Notes under the pieces: model-generated
Database searches by the model: none
The model's input: the letters and a program-made list of their open reading frames with translations, nothing else
What the model was told of the DNA's origin: nothing
Assembly: GCA_965216695.1 (NCBI GenBank)
Contig: OZ244212.1
Coordinates: forward strand, 4,951,857 to 5,015,856
Direction of reading: 5' to 3'
Source: G965216695 sp965216695
GTDB lineage: Bacteria; Pseudomonadota; Gammaproteobacteria; Pseudomonadales; Azotimanducaceae
Length of the DNA stretch: 64,000 nt
In this document: positions 27,012 through 37,008 of the stretch, piece after piece
Position numbering within the stretch: the stretch's first letter is position 1
How the letters are laid out: each line of letters starts with the position of its first letter
Position numbers and translations under genes: made by a program

Positions 27012-28616
27012 CTACACCGGGTTGTTGATCGTTCCGTTGACGACTGGGGAGAACGCGGTCATGCGGTCCTGCAACGTGCCGTTGCCGAGCCCGTGTGCCG
27101 GGAACAGGGTTCCGAAATTGCCCTGCTCGCCATGCAGCGCGAGGTAGTTCAACACAATGGTTTCGGCCAGCAGATTCACGTTGTTGGCCGCCGGTGTCGC
27201 CGCCGTTTCGACGGAGCCATCGGGGCGCATGTGCCCAATCTGCTGATGCATGGCCTGTTCCACCGCGGTGGCGCCGAGCAATGACGGTCGGCCGCCTGGG
27301 TTGTACACCAGGAACCATACGGCTGCGGTCTGCTGATTGTCACTGGACCATTCGCCCTTGCCGCGTCCATCGACGGTGTCGTCGATTGCTCCGTTGGAAG
27401 ACAGCGATCCGTCGGACATCACGTACAGCATCAGAGGAACACCTTGTTGGGCAGCGTACTCGAGGCACGCACCCATGCATTGCCCGGCACGAAAATCTTT
27501 CACCTCGCCTTCGGCGCGACGCCCGCCATGGTAGTCGTAGCCGCCCATTTCGATCGTACCGGCGCCGGCGAAACCATTGATCACCATCTTCATTACCGAC
27601 GCGGTTTTCTGAAACTCGCGAGCGGAGGTGTCACCGGCGTTGAATTCGTTGGCCGAGAAGATGCCGGACGTACCGACGATCTGAGGATCGTTGCCCGGGT
27701 CGAGGGTAGCGGGGTCGCCGAATCGGTCGGCAAGGTCCGCGCTCTTCAGATAACCGCATCGCACCAGGTCCTTCAGCACGTCGTCCGTGGTGATGGTTTG
27801 AGCCGTGTCCATATCGCGGAGTTTCAGATCGCTTATGCGGTACACGGATTCCATCACCGCCACCGCGTCGTCCTTTGTTAACACGGCGGTCAGGTCGCCG
27901 ACGTCGACCAGACCGGTCACGTCGGAGGGCCGATCCACCTTGGTGGGCCGCAACGTCGGATCCACCATATTCATTGGTGCAATCGAGTTGCCGCCAGACT
28001 CCGAATTCTCGGAACCGATAAGGCTCACCAGCGTTCCCTCCGCGCCGCACCGCGCAATGCCGTAGGTAGGGTTGTGGGGGTTGTTGCCGGTGTCGTTTTC
28101 CGAACGTGCAGGAATGACGGCTCCGTTGATGTTCGCTGCGGTTGCGGGCGAGAGCTTCGTCATCATGCCGCGTAGAAAGGCGCTGTCTGAATGGAACGCC
28201 AGTCCCAGCGACTGATCGACGAAATCGTTGGTTTGTGTCGCCGGGTTGACCACGGCAGGGGTCATGTCGGCAGGGAGACCCTGACGTTCGTACCCCGCGG
28301 TAGAGAGAAAATCCAGCTGGCCGCCCTGTTGACCCACCAGCACGTTCGATCCGGCCTGGCTCGATCCACCGGCCAGGTCGAATGCGATGAACGGGATTTT
28401 CGTGCTCTGGGTAACCGTGCCACACGCATCGAGAAACGGCACCAGATCGGGCGACAACGCTGCGTTGGCGCGCCCAATCGAAAGTGTCGAGCCGCCAAAC
28501 ACGGCAGCAGAACCGGCAATAAAACCCTGCGCCAGAAACTGACGTCGGGTTCTCGGGCGTGGGTGGTTCGGATGACGTTGAGGGTCGTCGTAGGCGCGGG
28601 TTCGTTTGCGACGCAT
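27012..28616 (-). CDS. Tat-exported DUF1501-like protein
   Basis: 534 residues. The signal has a twin-arginine motif (RTRRQFLAQGF, near 23-33), a hydrophobic stretch and an Ala-rich cleavage site (GRANAALS), so it is folded before export. The body resembles alkaline-phosphatase-superfamily DUF1501 proteins (IEMGGYDYHGG, YVMSDGSLSSNG, GHMRPDG), which are usually encoded beside c-type-cytochrome genes. Such a partner lies immediately downstream. Substrate unknown; similar proteins have been loosely annotated with secretion names, which I do not accept. Confidence 0.7.
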   Translation of the reverse strand: MRRKRTRAYDDPQRHPNHPRPRTRRQFLAQGFIAGSAAVFGGSTLSIGRANAALSPDLVPFLDACGTVTQSTKIPFIAFDLAGGSSQAGSNVLVGQQGGQLDFLSTAGYERQGLPADMTPAVVNPATQTNDFVDQSLGLAFHSDSAFLRGMMTKLSPATAANINGAVIPARSENDTGNNPHNPTYGIARCGAEGTLVSLIGSENSESGGNSIAPMNMVDPTLRPTKVDRPSDVTGLVDVGDLTAVLTKDDAVAVMESVYRISDLKLRDMDTAQTITTDDVLKDLVRCGYLKSADLADRFGDPATLDPGNDPQIVGTSGIFSANEFNAGDTSAREFQKTASVMKMVINGFAGAGTIEMGGYDYHGGRRAEGEVKDFRAGQCMGACLEYAAQQGVPLMLYVMSDGSLSSNGAIDDTVDGRGKGEWSSDNQQTAAVWFLVYNPGGRPSLLGATAVEQAMHQQIGHMRPDGSVETAATPAANNVNLLAETIVLNYLALHGEQGNFGTLFPAHGLGNGTLQDRMTAFSPVVNGTINNPV

Positions 28617-28638
28617 GGTTTGTCCCTTCGAAAAACGG

Positions 28639-31113
28639 CTATTGGATCAACATTGCCGCGCTTGCAAGCACGGAGGCACAAGCGCCCTTCACGACTTTTA
28701 CGGTGCGATCGCTCTCGCAGCTGCCGCCACATGCGATCAGACGGTCGATCAGATCGTTTACCTGACTCTCCACGTCCGCCGCGACGGGTTGCGTCTGTAT
28801 GCCAGTACCGATCATCCGGTCGAGCAGCGGGTCTGTGACTAATGTTCGATCCGAGAAAGCGCTGGCGGCCGACGCGCTGAAATCGAAGCCGGGGAAGTAG
28901 CTCGACCGGCGTGCGGGGTCGTCAATGAGCACCGAGCAGTATTTGATGGCGAGCTGTGTGATGCCCATCTGCGCGGAGGAGGCGAACGCGGCCAACGAGG
29001 TGTCGACGGGCATGGCCTGGTATACCAAATCGTAGGTGGCGAGCACGTCCGGTTGATCGGTCGGAATGCCTGTCAACGCCGACATGGTCGCGTTCACTTC
29101 GGCAAAATTGCGCAGACCCATCACCGGATCGCGCGGCACCGGCGCAGGGGGTGGCGGCGCGGGTACCGCCGGCTCGGTCACGACATTCGTGGCGTCACCG
29201 ATCTGTTCGAACGTGAGGAAGAATTCGTCCTGGGCGGGTCCTTTCTCCTGCGGGATCACGGTACCCAGACGCGACAGGGGCTGTTGCCCCTCGGCGGCGT
29301 AGGCGGCGTCCGAGATGTTCATGTCAAGGTTCTGGTACGCCTGTCCGACTCTGAGTTCGCGCCCGTTCATGCCAATTCGCATGCCGTTGACGGTAATCAC
29401 GCCGGGCATGGTGTCGGGGTCCAGAATGACGAAAAACGGAGCGTCGAACAGATAGCCGTAGGAATCCATCTGACTCACCTCGGCAACCACGTAGGCATCG
29501 TCGATCCCGACGTGTTCGGATACGTTGAACAACAGAAAGTACTTCTCGCCTACGCCAACATCGAAATTCTGACGCACCTGATCCGGTGTGAGTGCGCGGT
29601 TGTGAATCGCGACCAACCGAATCGTGCCGGCCCAGCGGTTGGTGTTGTCGACTTCGCTGCCGAGCGCGAACGCAAAGGTGTCGTCCCAGGTGTTCAGAAG
29701 TCCCGGTGTTTCGCCGTCGATGTCATCGGTATGTTCTCCGTTCACGAAGATCTGACGACCGTTGGCTGGATCGTAGGTCAGCACGACGTGTTGCAGGCTC
29801 GCCTGCAGGTCCTCGTCCTGGTCGGACGTGACGAGATTGGGCGCGCCGGCGCCGTCACTTTCGGTCGACCGGTTGGCGGCTTCATACGTGTAGAGCGTCT
29901 GGCCAAGCATGAAATTGTGGGCGTCGGTTCCACCGCTGTAGGCAACAATTCGGGCTGGCCCATCCTGTGTGACGTTGGCCGGCACCACCCAGGCCTCCAC
30001 GGAGTATTCGTTGGTGGCGTTGATCAGCTGGTGAAGTTTCGCACTGCTCGTGGTGGTGCCCTGAGCTTTGCCGTCCAGGAACTGAACGCCCCAGCCGCCG
30101 ACCCAGTTGTAGCTCCCGCTCAGCGAAAGATTCAGCGCCGGTTCTACACCGCTGGTGTCGAACGCGGTGCTGCCCGTGCCGGTCTTGAATTCGTAGAGGG
30201 CAACGACGTTGTTCTCGTGGCGACCGCCGGAGGACGAAATGACGCCGTCCGTGAGATTCAACGCCTTGCTCGTGACGAGCGCCGGGTCGATTTCCTGCAG
30301 ATCGATGCCGTCGGCAAACTCGGTTATGCGCGCAAGCATTTCGTTGCCGTTCTGGGTGCAGTCGTCCCAGCAGTTGTGGAACTCGCTGGAAAGCCGTAGA
30401 ACGAACCTGGAGTCGGAAGGCGTATCCAGGTTCATCCTGGGTTGCGCGGCCAGATAGGCGGCGTCTACGTCCGAACTCGCGAAAAACGGCGATTGAGGTA
30501 CGGCAGCGTCTTCGGAGTGACATTCCGAACAGTAGGTCGTTAGCAGCGGGTACACGGTCGTCTGAAACGCACCCGGAGAGGAAGGATAGTTCTTGCTTGC
30601 GCCCGGTTCCTTGATGGGTGGCGCGACGAGTTCCACTTCCTTACCGGAACCGCCGAGTGCTTCGTCTGCCCAGTTCTCGATGTACGACTGTATGATGTCG
30701 CCGCATGCGTTGTCGTCGGTCAGCCAGCAATTGTGACCCCCGCGGACCTTCGTCACGAGGAGGGAGGCGCCTGGGTCTTCCAGTTCGACCAGGGTGTTGG
30801 CAATGTCGTACGCGGTATTAATGTCGTCGGCGCGCACGAACCTGGGTGACTGCGACTCGTTGTGACAACTGCCGCAACGGTTGTTGGGTACGAGGTTGTC
30901 CCAGACGTTCAGTTTAAACCGTTGCACGTCGGCGGTAAGCGGTGGCGGCCCGTTGTAGTTCGACACCGTCAATGGCGTTGTGATCGGATTCTGCACCGTG
31001 TCGGAGCCGCTGCCAGCGCCGCAGCCGGCCATCAGGCCAGCCACCAGAAGCAGTGCATAGAAACGGACTAATGCCCGGTTGGTCGATTGTGTCGGCATCG
31101 TAGCGCGGTGCAT
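28639..31113 (-). CDS. LamG-domain lipoprotein with two CxxCH haem motifs
   Basis: 824 residues. A lipobox VAGLMAGC ends at Cys31, so it is a lipoprotein. Two c-type haem motifs occur in the N-terminal third (CGSCH at 80-84 and a second, CSECH, near 195). Two Cys-pair segments (GGHNCWLTDDNACG and FHNCWDDCTQNG) recur after each, suggesting a duplicated cytochrome module. The centre is a concanavalin-like LamG domain (YSVEAWVVPANVTQDG, VNGEHTDDIDG). It lies 23 bases upstream of the Tat protein gene in the same operon. Role is probably surface binding plus electron transfer; this is inference. Confidence 0.72.
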   Translation of the reverse strand: MHRATMPTQSTNRALVRFYALLLVAGLMAGCGAGSGSDTVQNPITTPLTVSNYNGPPPLTADVQRFKLNVWDNLVPNNRCGSCHNESQSPRFVRADDINTAYDIANTLVELEDPGASLLVTKVRGGHNCWLTDDNACGDIIQSYIENWADEALGGSGKEVELVAPPIKEPGASKNYPSSPGAFQTTVYPLLTTYCSECHSEDAAVPQSPFFASSDVDAAYLAAQPRMNLDTPSDSRFVLRLSSEFHNCWDDCTQNGNEMLARITEFADGIDLQEIDPALVTSKALNLTDGVISSSGGRHENNVVALYEFKTGTGSTAFDTSGVEPALNLSLSGSYNWVGGWGVQFLDGKAQGTTTSSAKLHQLINATNEYSVEAWVVPANVTQDGPARIVAYSGGTDAHNFMLGQTLYTYEAANRSTESDGAGAPNLVTSDQDEDLQASLQHVVLTYDPANGRQIFVNGEHTDDIDGETPGLLNTWDDTFAFALGSEVDNTNRWAGTIRLVAIHNRALTPDQVRQNFDVGVGEKYFLLFNVSEHVGIDDAYVVAEVSQMDSYGYLFDAPFFVILDPDTMPGVITVNGMRIGMNGRELRVGQAYQNLDMNISDAAYAAEGQQPLSRLGTVIPQEKGPAQDEFFLTFEQIGDATNVVTEPAVPAPPPPAPVPRDPVMGLRNFAEVNATMSALTGIPTDQPDVLATYDLVYQAMPVDTSLAAFASSAQMGITQLAIKYCSVLIDDPARRSSYFPGFDFSASAASAFSDRTLVTDPLLDRMIGTGIQTQPVAADVESQVNDLIDRLIACGGSCESDRTVKVVKGACASVLASAAMLIQ

Positions 31114-31116
31114 CGA

Positions 31117-32325
31117 TCAGTCTCCCATGCAGTGCGCGCCGGCGCCGGCGAACACGTGGCGAAGATTGAAGCCGCTTGATTTGAACGTGGTAACGAGCGA
31201 CTGCACGGCAGTGAGGTCACTGGCATCCTGTGGCGGTCGGAGACACACGTTTTCGAACACTTTCTCCACCTGGCATTGGGCGAAACGTTCTGTACGGGCG
31301 AGTTCGATACCTAAGGCTTTGGCGCCGACACCGGAGCCAGCAAGGCCCGGAGCCCAGCCGATATGCGCGTTCTGGCCGGCGCGCCAGTAGTTGATCCAGC
31401 TGTCATCGGTAGTTATGAATCCCTGCGGGAAGTTGTTCGCGTTGTTGTAGTACTTGGCGTCCACCCGCGAGTTGGTAACCGGGTCGACATCGGCAGCCGT
31501 ATTGAAATGAAGCCGACCGGATACGCCCTCCGGATCGGTATCGGCATCGTAGCGGTAATCGTAGTAGGCGAAGGCTCCGGATAACGCGTCCATACCCGCA
31601 TGGCACCCGATGCAGTTGTTCAGAAATACGCGACTGTCGCCCCCAGGACTTCGGGCGACGTCCTGGCGGATCCGGTCGGGTACGCGGCTGGTATCCAGCA
31701 CCTGTTCCATGTCGGTACACAGATGATTGAGCATCGTGAAACGGAACATTGCACGGTTGGTTCCGTCGATGAAAAACGCTCGTGCCGCAGCGCGTGTGGT
31801 CATTGCGCCCGCGGCGGCGCTGGCGGGAATGCCGAGTTGAGCGGACTGCGTAGTGGCCTGGAGTACCTGTTCGAGATCCTCACCAGACCGCTCCAGTTCA
31901 CGGAAGTGATCGTTGTTCGTAGGCGAATACGCAGGTACCGGTGCGCCGGATGCAATGTAGAGTCGATCCGCGGAAAGCACTTCGCGGAAGTCGACGTTGT
32001 CGCGGACGAGTCCAACGACGAGCGCGACGTAGTCATTCAGTTCAACAAACACCGATCCTTCGCGATTAGTCCAGGGCTTCGCGAAATTCGGCAGTGTCGC
32101 GTTGTAAAACCCCGGCGAGTTTGTTGCGATCAGCGCGGCGTCTGTTGCCGTGGTGGTGTTAAGCGCATCGACCATGTCCTGTAACGTGCTGTCACTCGGA
32201 GGTACACCGGCGATCCGGTCGTGCAGTCGCTTTGCCTGTTCTGTTACCCCCGCATACGCGTTGGGTGTAAATGCGAGCAGGACCGACACCAGCACGGCGC
32301 CGAGGGCGACCCGGATTACAGGCAT
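31117..32325 (-). CDS. Exported protein with a single CxxCH haem motif
   Basis: 402 residues with a Sec signal peptide (VALGAVLVSVLLAFTPNAYA). CIGCH at residues 238-242 is a c-type haem site followed by AGMDALSGAFAYYDY, which recalls the cytochrome/DUF1588-type modules of planctomycete-like surface proteins. The gene ends only 3 bases before the LamG lipoprotein gene and heads the operon. No enzyme family is certain. Confidence 0.65.
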   Translation of the reverse strand: MPVIRVALGAVLVSVLLAFTPNAYAGVTEQAKRLHDRIAGVPPSDSTLQDMVDALNTTTATDAALIATNSPGFYNATLPNFAKPWTNREGSVFVELNDYVALVVGLVRDNVDFREVLSADRLYIASGAPVPAYSPTNNDHFRELERSGEDLEQVLQATTQSAQLGIPASAAAGAMTTRAAARAFFIDGTNRAMFRFTMLNHLCTDMEQVLDTSRVPDRIRQDVARSPGGDSRVFLNNCIGCHAGMDALSGAFAYYDYRYDADTDPEGVSGRLHFNTAADVDPVTNSRVDAKYYNNANNFPQGFITTDDSWINYWRAGQNAHIGWAPGLAGSGVGAKALGIELARTERFAQCQVEKVFENVCLRPPQDASDLTAVQSLVTTFKSSGFNLRHVFAGAGAHCMGD

Positions 32326-32598
32326 GTTGATGTGTCCCTATCGTTGCTCTGTATGCGCTGTTGCGAGTCTGTCGCCAACGCATACGCTCAGCCGCCCGGT
32401 CCCGGGGCGACGTTATCGAATCGTTAGAGTCTGTGAATTGTGCGTGCGCCGCTGTGACGCAGCGCACGTTGACGCGAACCGTACTTTCGCGATCTGTCAA
32501 TCTGTGCGGGATGCCTCCGTGTGTTGCGCGTCACATTTGCGTGTTGGGACCTTGTGAAAGAATAGCGAGCATTTTGTAAACGACACGATGGGTATCGA

Positions 32599-35208
32599 GT
32601 GTCTTCAGCGCGCGCTTTCATCGCCGGTGTCCTTCTTTGTCTGCTCGTGGGTGGTTGCGGCGGGGAGGGTGATTCTGCACTTGGATCGAGCCAGTCGCCG
32701 GATCCCGTCGTTGTCGATTTTCCAATTGCGTACGTAAAGCGACCGGTATTCGATACCGAAGGTGAGCTGCCTCCGAGTGAACCTACCCGGGCTGAACGGT
32801 TCAACGCCGGCGCTGAGCTGTGGCTTAAGGATTGGGCGGCGCCGAGCGCGCCGGAGCGTCTGCTCACCGGGATGTTGTTTCCGCCGGACGACGCTGGCGA
32901 ACCAGCGCGCTACGATGTGAAAAATGTGTCCGCGTCGTTCGACGGTGAACGTTTGCTGTTCGCGCTGCGGGCTCCGGAAATTCCCGGCGCGGCGCCCGAG
33001 GACCAGCCTACCTGGAACGTCTGGATCTACGATGTGTCGAGCGACCAGTTGACGCGCGTGATCGAGTCCGACCTGATTGCGGAAGACGGCAACGACGTGG
33101 CGCCCCGGTTCCTTCCCGACGGACGCATCGTTTTCGCGTCGACGCGTCAGCGTACGGCGAAGGCTATTCTGCTCGACGAGAACAAGCCGCAGTTTGCGGC
33201 GTTGAACGAGAATCGCGTACGACCGGCGTTTGCGCTGCATGTGATGAACGACGATGGGAGCGACATTCAGCAGATCACGTTCAACCAGAGTTCCGACCTG
33301 GATCCGGCGATCCTTTCCGACGGTCGCGTAGTATTCAGCAGATGGGACAACGCATCCGGCCGTGATCGATTGAGCCTTTATGCCGTGAATCCGGATGGCA
33401 GCAACCTTCAGCTGCTTTACGGGTACCACAGTCATGACACCGGGCCGATGGCGAGTCGCGTGGAGTTCATGAAAGCCCGGGAGTTGCCGGACGGTCGTAT
33501 TCTTGCGCAGCTCACGCCGCCCGCGCCGTCGACTCGCGGCAGCGTGTATCCGGTAGCGATTGACGTGGCGGCGTATATTGATCACGACGTACCCACGGCG
33601 GCCAACGCGGGTCTGCTCGCGGATGCTCAAGAAACACTGTTTGCCGGTGACCTGCGGCTGGCGGACGACGTGATCCCGCTACAGGGGCGCTACACGTTTG
33701 TGGAGCCGTTGTTCGATGGTACGGAACGACTCCTGGTTGCCTGGAGCCAGTGTCGCTTGTCCGATCTGAACGCTGCAGTCGAAGAGCCGGTGATCCGGCC
33801 CTGTCAGGAACCGGAGCTGTCGGATCCAGGGTTCGTCGAAGCCGAGCCGCTTTACGGCGTATGGATTCACGATCTTGCGGACGAAACCCAGCAACCCATC
33901 GTGCCTGCGGATGCCGGCGAGCTCTATAGCGAAGTGACGGTACTCGAACCGCGCACCTTGCCACCGGTGATTCTCGAAGCCACGCCCGGAATCGACGTTG
34001 ATGCAGACCTTGTCGCGCAGGCGGTGGGCGTGCTCGACATACGCAGTGTCTATGATTTCGGCGGCGTTGCGAGTGCCGACATCGCAACACTCGCCGACCC
34101 GGCGTTGAGCAGCGCTGCAGATCGACCTGCGCGTTTCGTGCGCATCGTGAAGGCGGTTTCGATCCCCGATCCCGACGTGCTCGATTTCGACAACGCGGCA
34201 TTCGGGCCGGTGGGTGCAATGCGGGAGATCGCAGGGTACGCACCAGTGGAACCGGATGGATCGGTTTCGGTTCGCGTGCCTGCGAATGTGGCTCTGTGGC
34301 TCGATGTGCTCGATGCGGATGGCCGGCGTATTGCGCCGCGCCACAACAACTGGATGCACGTGCGGCCGGGCGAGGTGAAGTCCTGCAATGGCTGTCACGT
34401 TGAAGACGATGAGACGCCGCACGGACGAGCAGACGCGGAACCCGCGAGCGCCCACCCGGGAGCGGCGCTTGCTGGCGCGTTCGCCAACGCAGTGCCCGAG
34501 ATTCTCGCGGACGTGGGCGAAACGATGGCGCAGGCGAGAAGCCGGCAACTGGGACCGCGGTTGCCGAGTTTCGATCTCACCTACGTTGACGATTGGACAG
34601 ACCCCGCGGTGCGGAGTCCCGACGAAACCACCGTTGTATCGTATCGCGACCTGTCGACACCAGCCCCGGTTGCGGCGTCGTGCGTTTCGGAGTGGACCTC
34701 GATCTGTCGCGCGGTAGTTCACTATCCTGACCATATTCACCCGCTATGGAGCGTCGACCGGCAGGTGTTTGCCAACGACGGCGTGACGCTGCTGGAGGAT
34801 CGAACCTGTACCACCTGCCACAATCGGGTCGACCAGGCCGGTCTGACTCGTATACCGGCAGGACAACTCGATCTGAGCGATGGCGTGTCGGCCGAGGAAG
34901 CGCTGCATGAACAGGCGTATCGGGAGCTCGTATTCGAGGACAATGAGCAGACGATCGTGGATGCGGCGCTGCAGGACGTGCTGGTACCGGTCGGCGTGGA
35001 CGCAAACGGCGATCCGATCTTCGAAACCGTATCGATCGGGGCGCCTCTGGTGCCAACGAGCGCAACCGCAAGTACGCGGTTTTTCAGTCGCTTTGCGGCC
35101 GGAGGTACCCATGCGCGTTGGTTGACGGATGCAGAACTGCGTCTGGTTTCCGAATGGATTGACCTGGGCGGTCAGTACTACAATAACCCCTTCGACGTTC
35201 CCCAATGA
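32599..35208 (+). CDS. HzsA-like lipoprotein with PD40 propeller repeats and two haem motifs
   Basis: 869 residues. GTG start; lipobox VGGC with Cys20. The first 300 residues contain TolB-type beta-propeller repeats (RFLPDGRIVFAST, NDDGSDIQQIT, VNPDGSNLQLLYG). Two c-type haem motifs, CNGCH (596-600) and CTTCH (737-741), lie in the C-terminal half. The organisation resembles proteins annotated as related to the hydrazine synthase alpha subunit, but nothing else here suggests anammox. It is divergent from the operon at 27012-32325, across a 273-base gap. Confidence 0.7.
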   Translation: MSSARAFIAGVLLCLLVGGCGGEGDSALGSSQSPDPVVVDFPIAYVKRPVFDTEGELPPSEPTRAERFNAGAELWLKDWAAPSAPERLLTGMLFPPDDAGEPARYDVKNVSASFDGERLLFALRAPEIPGAAPEDQPTWNVWIYDVSSDQLTRVIESDLIAEDGNDVAPRFLPDGRIVFASTRQRTAKAILLDENKPQFAALNENRVRPAFALHVMNDDGSDIQQITFNQSSDLDPAILSDGRVVFSRWDNASGRDRLSLYAVNPDGSNLQLLYGYHSHDTGPMASRVEFMKARELPDGRILAQLTPPAPSTRGSVYPVAIDVAAYIDHDVPTAANAGLLADAQETLFAGDLRLADDVIPLQGRYTFVEPLFDGTERLLVAWSQCRLSDLNAAVEEPVIRPCQEPELSDPGFVEAEPLYGVWIHDLADETQQPIVPADAGELYSEVTVLEPRTLPPVILEATPGIDVDADLVAQAVGVLDIRSVYDFGGVASADIATLADPALSSAADRPARFVRIVKAVSIPDPDVLDFDNAAFGPVGAMREIAGYAPVEPDGSVSVRVPANVALWLDVLDADGRRIAPRHNNWMHVRPGEVKSCNGCHVEDDETPHGRADAEPASAHPGAALAGAFANAVPEILADVGETMAQARSRQLGPRLPSFDLTYVDDWTDPAVRSPDETTVVSYRDLSTPAPVAASCVSEWTSICRAVVHYPDHIHPLWSVDRQVFANDGVTLLEDRTCTTCHNRVDQAGLTRIPAGQLDLSDGVSAEEALHEQAYRELVFEDNEQTIVDAALQDVLVPVGVDANGDPIFETVSIGAPLVPTSATASTRFFSRFAAGGTHARWLTDAELRLVSEWIDLGGQYYNNPFDVPQ

Positions 35209-35238
35209 TCTTCACCCCGCCGCTCAAGGACTAACGGC

Positions 35239-36132
35239 ATGCATTCACGGCCCGGGCCGGTCCGAGCCCCGCGCTTGTATATTTTCGACCAACGCCTTCG
35301 TCGCGCCGCCCCATCGCCGGTTGGTTGGCGGGTGGTGCGCGTATTGGCGGTTGCCGTGTGCCTGATCGCAATGGCTCCGGCCCGAGCCGAATCCACGGAC
35401 ACGGACATACCGGAACTAGAGCTTGAGCCCAAAGTCGCCGCCGCACCCGAGGTACCCTACGGGAGCGTCGCCGTCAAAGTTACCGAGGCGTACGTGGACA
35501 TGCACACCGGCCCCGGCCGGGGCTACCCCGTGTTCTACACCGCCGGCTCGGGTGACACGCTGGTGCTGCTGAAGCGGCGTACTCATTGGATAAAGGTGCG
35601 CGAGTCGCGCGGATACGAAGGCTGGGTTCCCGTTGACCGCCTCAGTACGGTAACAACGCTGGACGGGGATGCGGTGGTGTTTCCGAGACCGGACCGTCAA
35701 CGCTATCTGGACCGGCGCTGGGAGGTGGGGTTCAACGCTGGTGAGTTCGGCGGTGCGTCCGGTATCTCAGGGTACGTGGGATTTGCCGTTACGCAGAATA
35801 TCGGTTTGCAGGTGGAAGCCACCCAGATTCTGGGGGATTTTTCCGATGGCACGATGGGTAACATCAACATACTCATGCGGCCGTTTCCGCAGTGGCGTGC
35901 ATCACCGTATTTCACGCTTGGAACCGGCATCATCCGCACCAAACCGCACAGCACGATCGTGCAAGCTGAAGACCGGCGAGACGAAATTGCCCATGTGGGC
36001 GTCGGCGCCGACGTCTATCTAACAGACAGGTTTTTTCTGCGGCTCGAATACAAGCGGCACACGTTGCTGTCGAGCCGTGATCAGAACGAAGAGGTGAACC
36101 AATGGAAAGCCGGATTCAGCGTCTTTTTCTGA
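35239..36132 (+). CDS. SH3-domain plus outer-membrane beta-barrel protein
   Basis: 297 residues with a signal-like segment near 31-50 (VVRVLAVAVCLIAMAPARAE). Residues about 75-135 form a bacterial SH3 domain (YVDMHTGPGRGYPVFYTAG, HWIKVRESRGYEGWVP). The rest is an eight-strand-type outer-membrane barrel with alternating residues and a C-terminal Phe (GFSVFF). It starts 30 bases after the HzsA-like gene, so they may share a transcript, and its last 31 bases overlap the next barrel gene. Confidence 0.8.
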   Translation: MHSRPGPVRAPRLYIFDQRLRRAAPSPVGWRVVRVLAVAVCLIAMAPARAESTDTDIPELELEPKVAAAPEVPYGSVAVKVTEAYVDMHTGPGRGYPVFYTAGSGDTLVLLKRRTHWIKVRESRGYEGWVPVDRLSTVTTLDGDAVVFPRPDRQRYLDRRWEVGFNAGEFGGASGISGYVGFAVTQNIGLQVEATQILGDFSDGTMGNINILMRPFPQWRASPYFTLGTGIIRTKPHSTIVQAEDRRDEIAHVGVGADVYLTDRFFLRLEYKRHTLLSSRDQNEEVNQWKAGFSVFF

Positions 36133-36749
36133 CTGTAGCGTTGGTGGTTGCTGCGGCCCCCGGCATCGCGGAGGAGTCCGAATCCCTCGATCTGGAGCCG
36201 CTGATCGTGCGTGAACCGGAGCGACGCGAGGTTGAAATCAATCAGCTCGATTCCGAGAACTTCGAGGTGAGTCTGTATTTCGGGATGATGGATGTGGAGG
36301 ACTTCGGTAAGGACTCGCTGCGTGGACTGCGCGTTGCGTACCATCTGACCGAGGACCTCTTCGTTGAAGCGTCGTACGGCGAGACCGACCTTGGACTGAC
36401 GAGTTTCGAACGCCTGAGTGGCGGCGCCCGGCTGCTCACAGACAGCGAACGAGAGATGAAATTCTACGATCTGTCTGCAGGCATCAACCTGCTTCCAGGC
36501 GAGGCCTTCATCGGTCGCAACCGTGCCTTGAAAGGCGGGCTGTACGCGATTGCCGGACTCGGCAGCTCGGACTTCGGTGGTGACAATACCTTCACGTGGA
36601 ACATCGGTCTGGGTTACCGGTTGATCGTTCAGGACTGGCTGGCGTTTCGAATCGATGTGCGCGACCACATCATCGACAGCGATCTGCTGGGGGAAGACGA
36701 AACCCTGCACAATCTGGAGGTGAGCGGTGGCGTGTCAATCTTCTTCTGA
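36102..36749 (+). CDS. Outer-membrane beta-barrel protein
   Basis: 215 residues with a signal peptide (LFLTVALVVAAAPGIAEE) and strands alternating in hydrophobicity (FEVSLYFGMMDVEDFG, GLYAIAGLGSSDFGG), ending GGVSIFF with the C-terminal Phe of a Bam-inserted barrel. ATG 36102 is preceded by GAGGTGA and lies inside the upstream barrel gene. Sequence similar in style to the C-terminal half of its neighbour, suggesting a pair. Confidence 0.82.
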   Translation: MESRIQRLFLTVALVVAAAPGIAEESESLDLEPLIVREPERREVEINQLDSENFEVSLYFGMMDVEDFGKDSLRGLRVAYHLTEDLFVEASYGETDLGLTSFERLSGGARLLTDSEREMKFYDLSAGINLLPGEAFIGRNRALKGGLYAIAGLGSSDFGGDNTFTWNIGLGYRLIVQDWLAFRIDVRDHIIDSDLLGEDETLHNLEVSGGVSIFF

Positions 36750-37008
36750 ATCCGGTTACAGATGCCGGCTGCGCAGCATCCTGCGCTTGACGGTGGCGCT
36801 GCTTTTCCCGGCGGTGTTGGGCGCAGGGTGCGCCATTCGTGCTCCGGAACCCTGGGTGAGCCCGTTCGAGCGGAACAAACTCGCAGACCCGATCATGAGT
36901 TTCTCCCGCGCGCCGGTTGCGCAGGGGTACCTCCACCACGTCTACCAGGCACGAGAGGGCGCGCGTGGCGCCGAGGGTGGGTCGGGAGGCGGTTGTGGCT
37001 GTAACTGA
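36727..37008 (+). CDS. DUF4266 lipoprotein with GGGCGCN tail
   Basis: 93 residues. Lipobox-like VLGAGC near residue 35 and the family pattern EPWVSPFERNKLADPIM ... HHVYQAREGARGAEGG, ending GGGCGCN. DUF4266 proteins always end with such a CxC and accompany DUF3570 proteins. The C-terminal Cys pair suggests metal or thiol chemistry, but the function is unproven. GTG start, GGAGG ahead; overlaps the barrel gene upstream and DUF3570 downstream. Confidence 0.85.
   Translation: MACQSSSESGYRCRLRSILRLTVALLFPAVLGAGCAIRAPEPWVSPFERNKLADPIMSFSRAPVAQGYLHHVYQAREGARGAEGGSGGGCGCN

Noticed and set aside
29053..30399. 448-codon open frame on the plus strand opposite the LamG lipoprotein gene
   Set aside because: It lies wholly antisense to a gene with clear lipobox, haem motifs and LamG domain; its own sequence has no recognisable domain. 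High G+C gives long antisense frames.
33679..34740. 353-codon open frame on the minus strand opposite the HzsA-like gene
   Set aside because: Arg-rich low-information translation antisense to a gene with CxxCH motifs and beta-propeller repeats; no domain.
32599..35208. Hydrazine synthase and an anammox system
   Set aside because: Only a fold-level resemblance with two haem motifs; no HzsB/C, hydrazine dehydrogenase or anammox genes, and the genome looks gammaproteobacterial.
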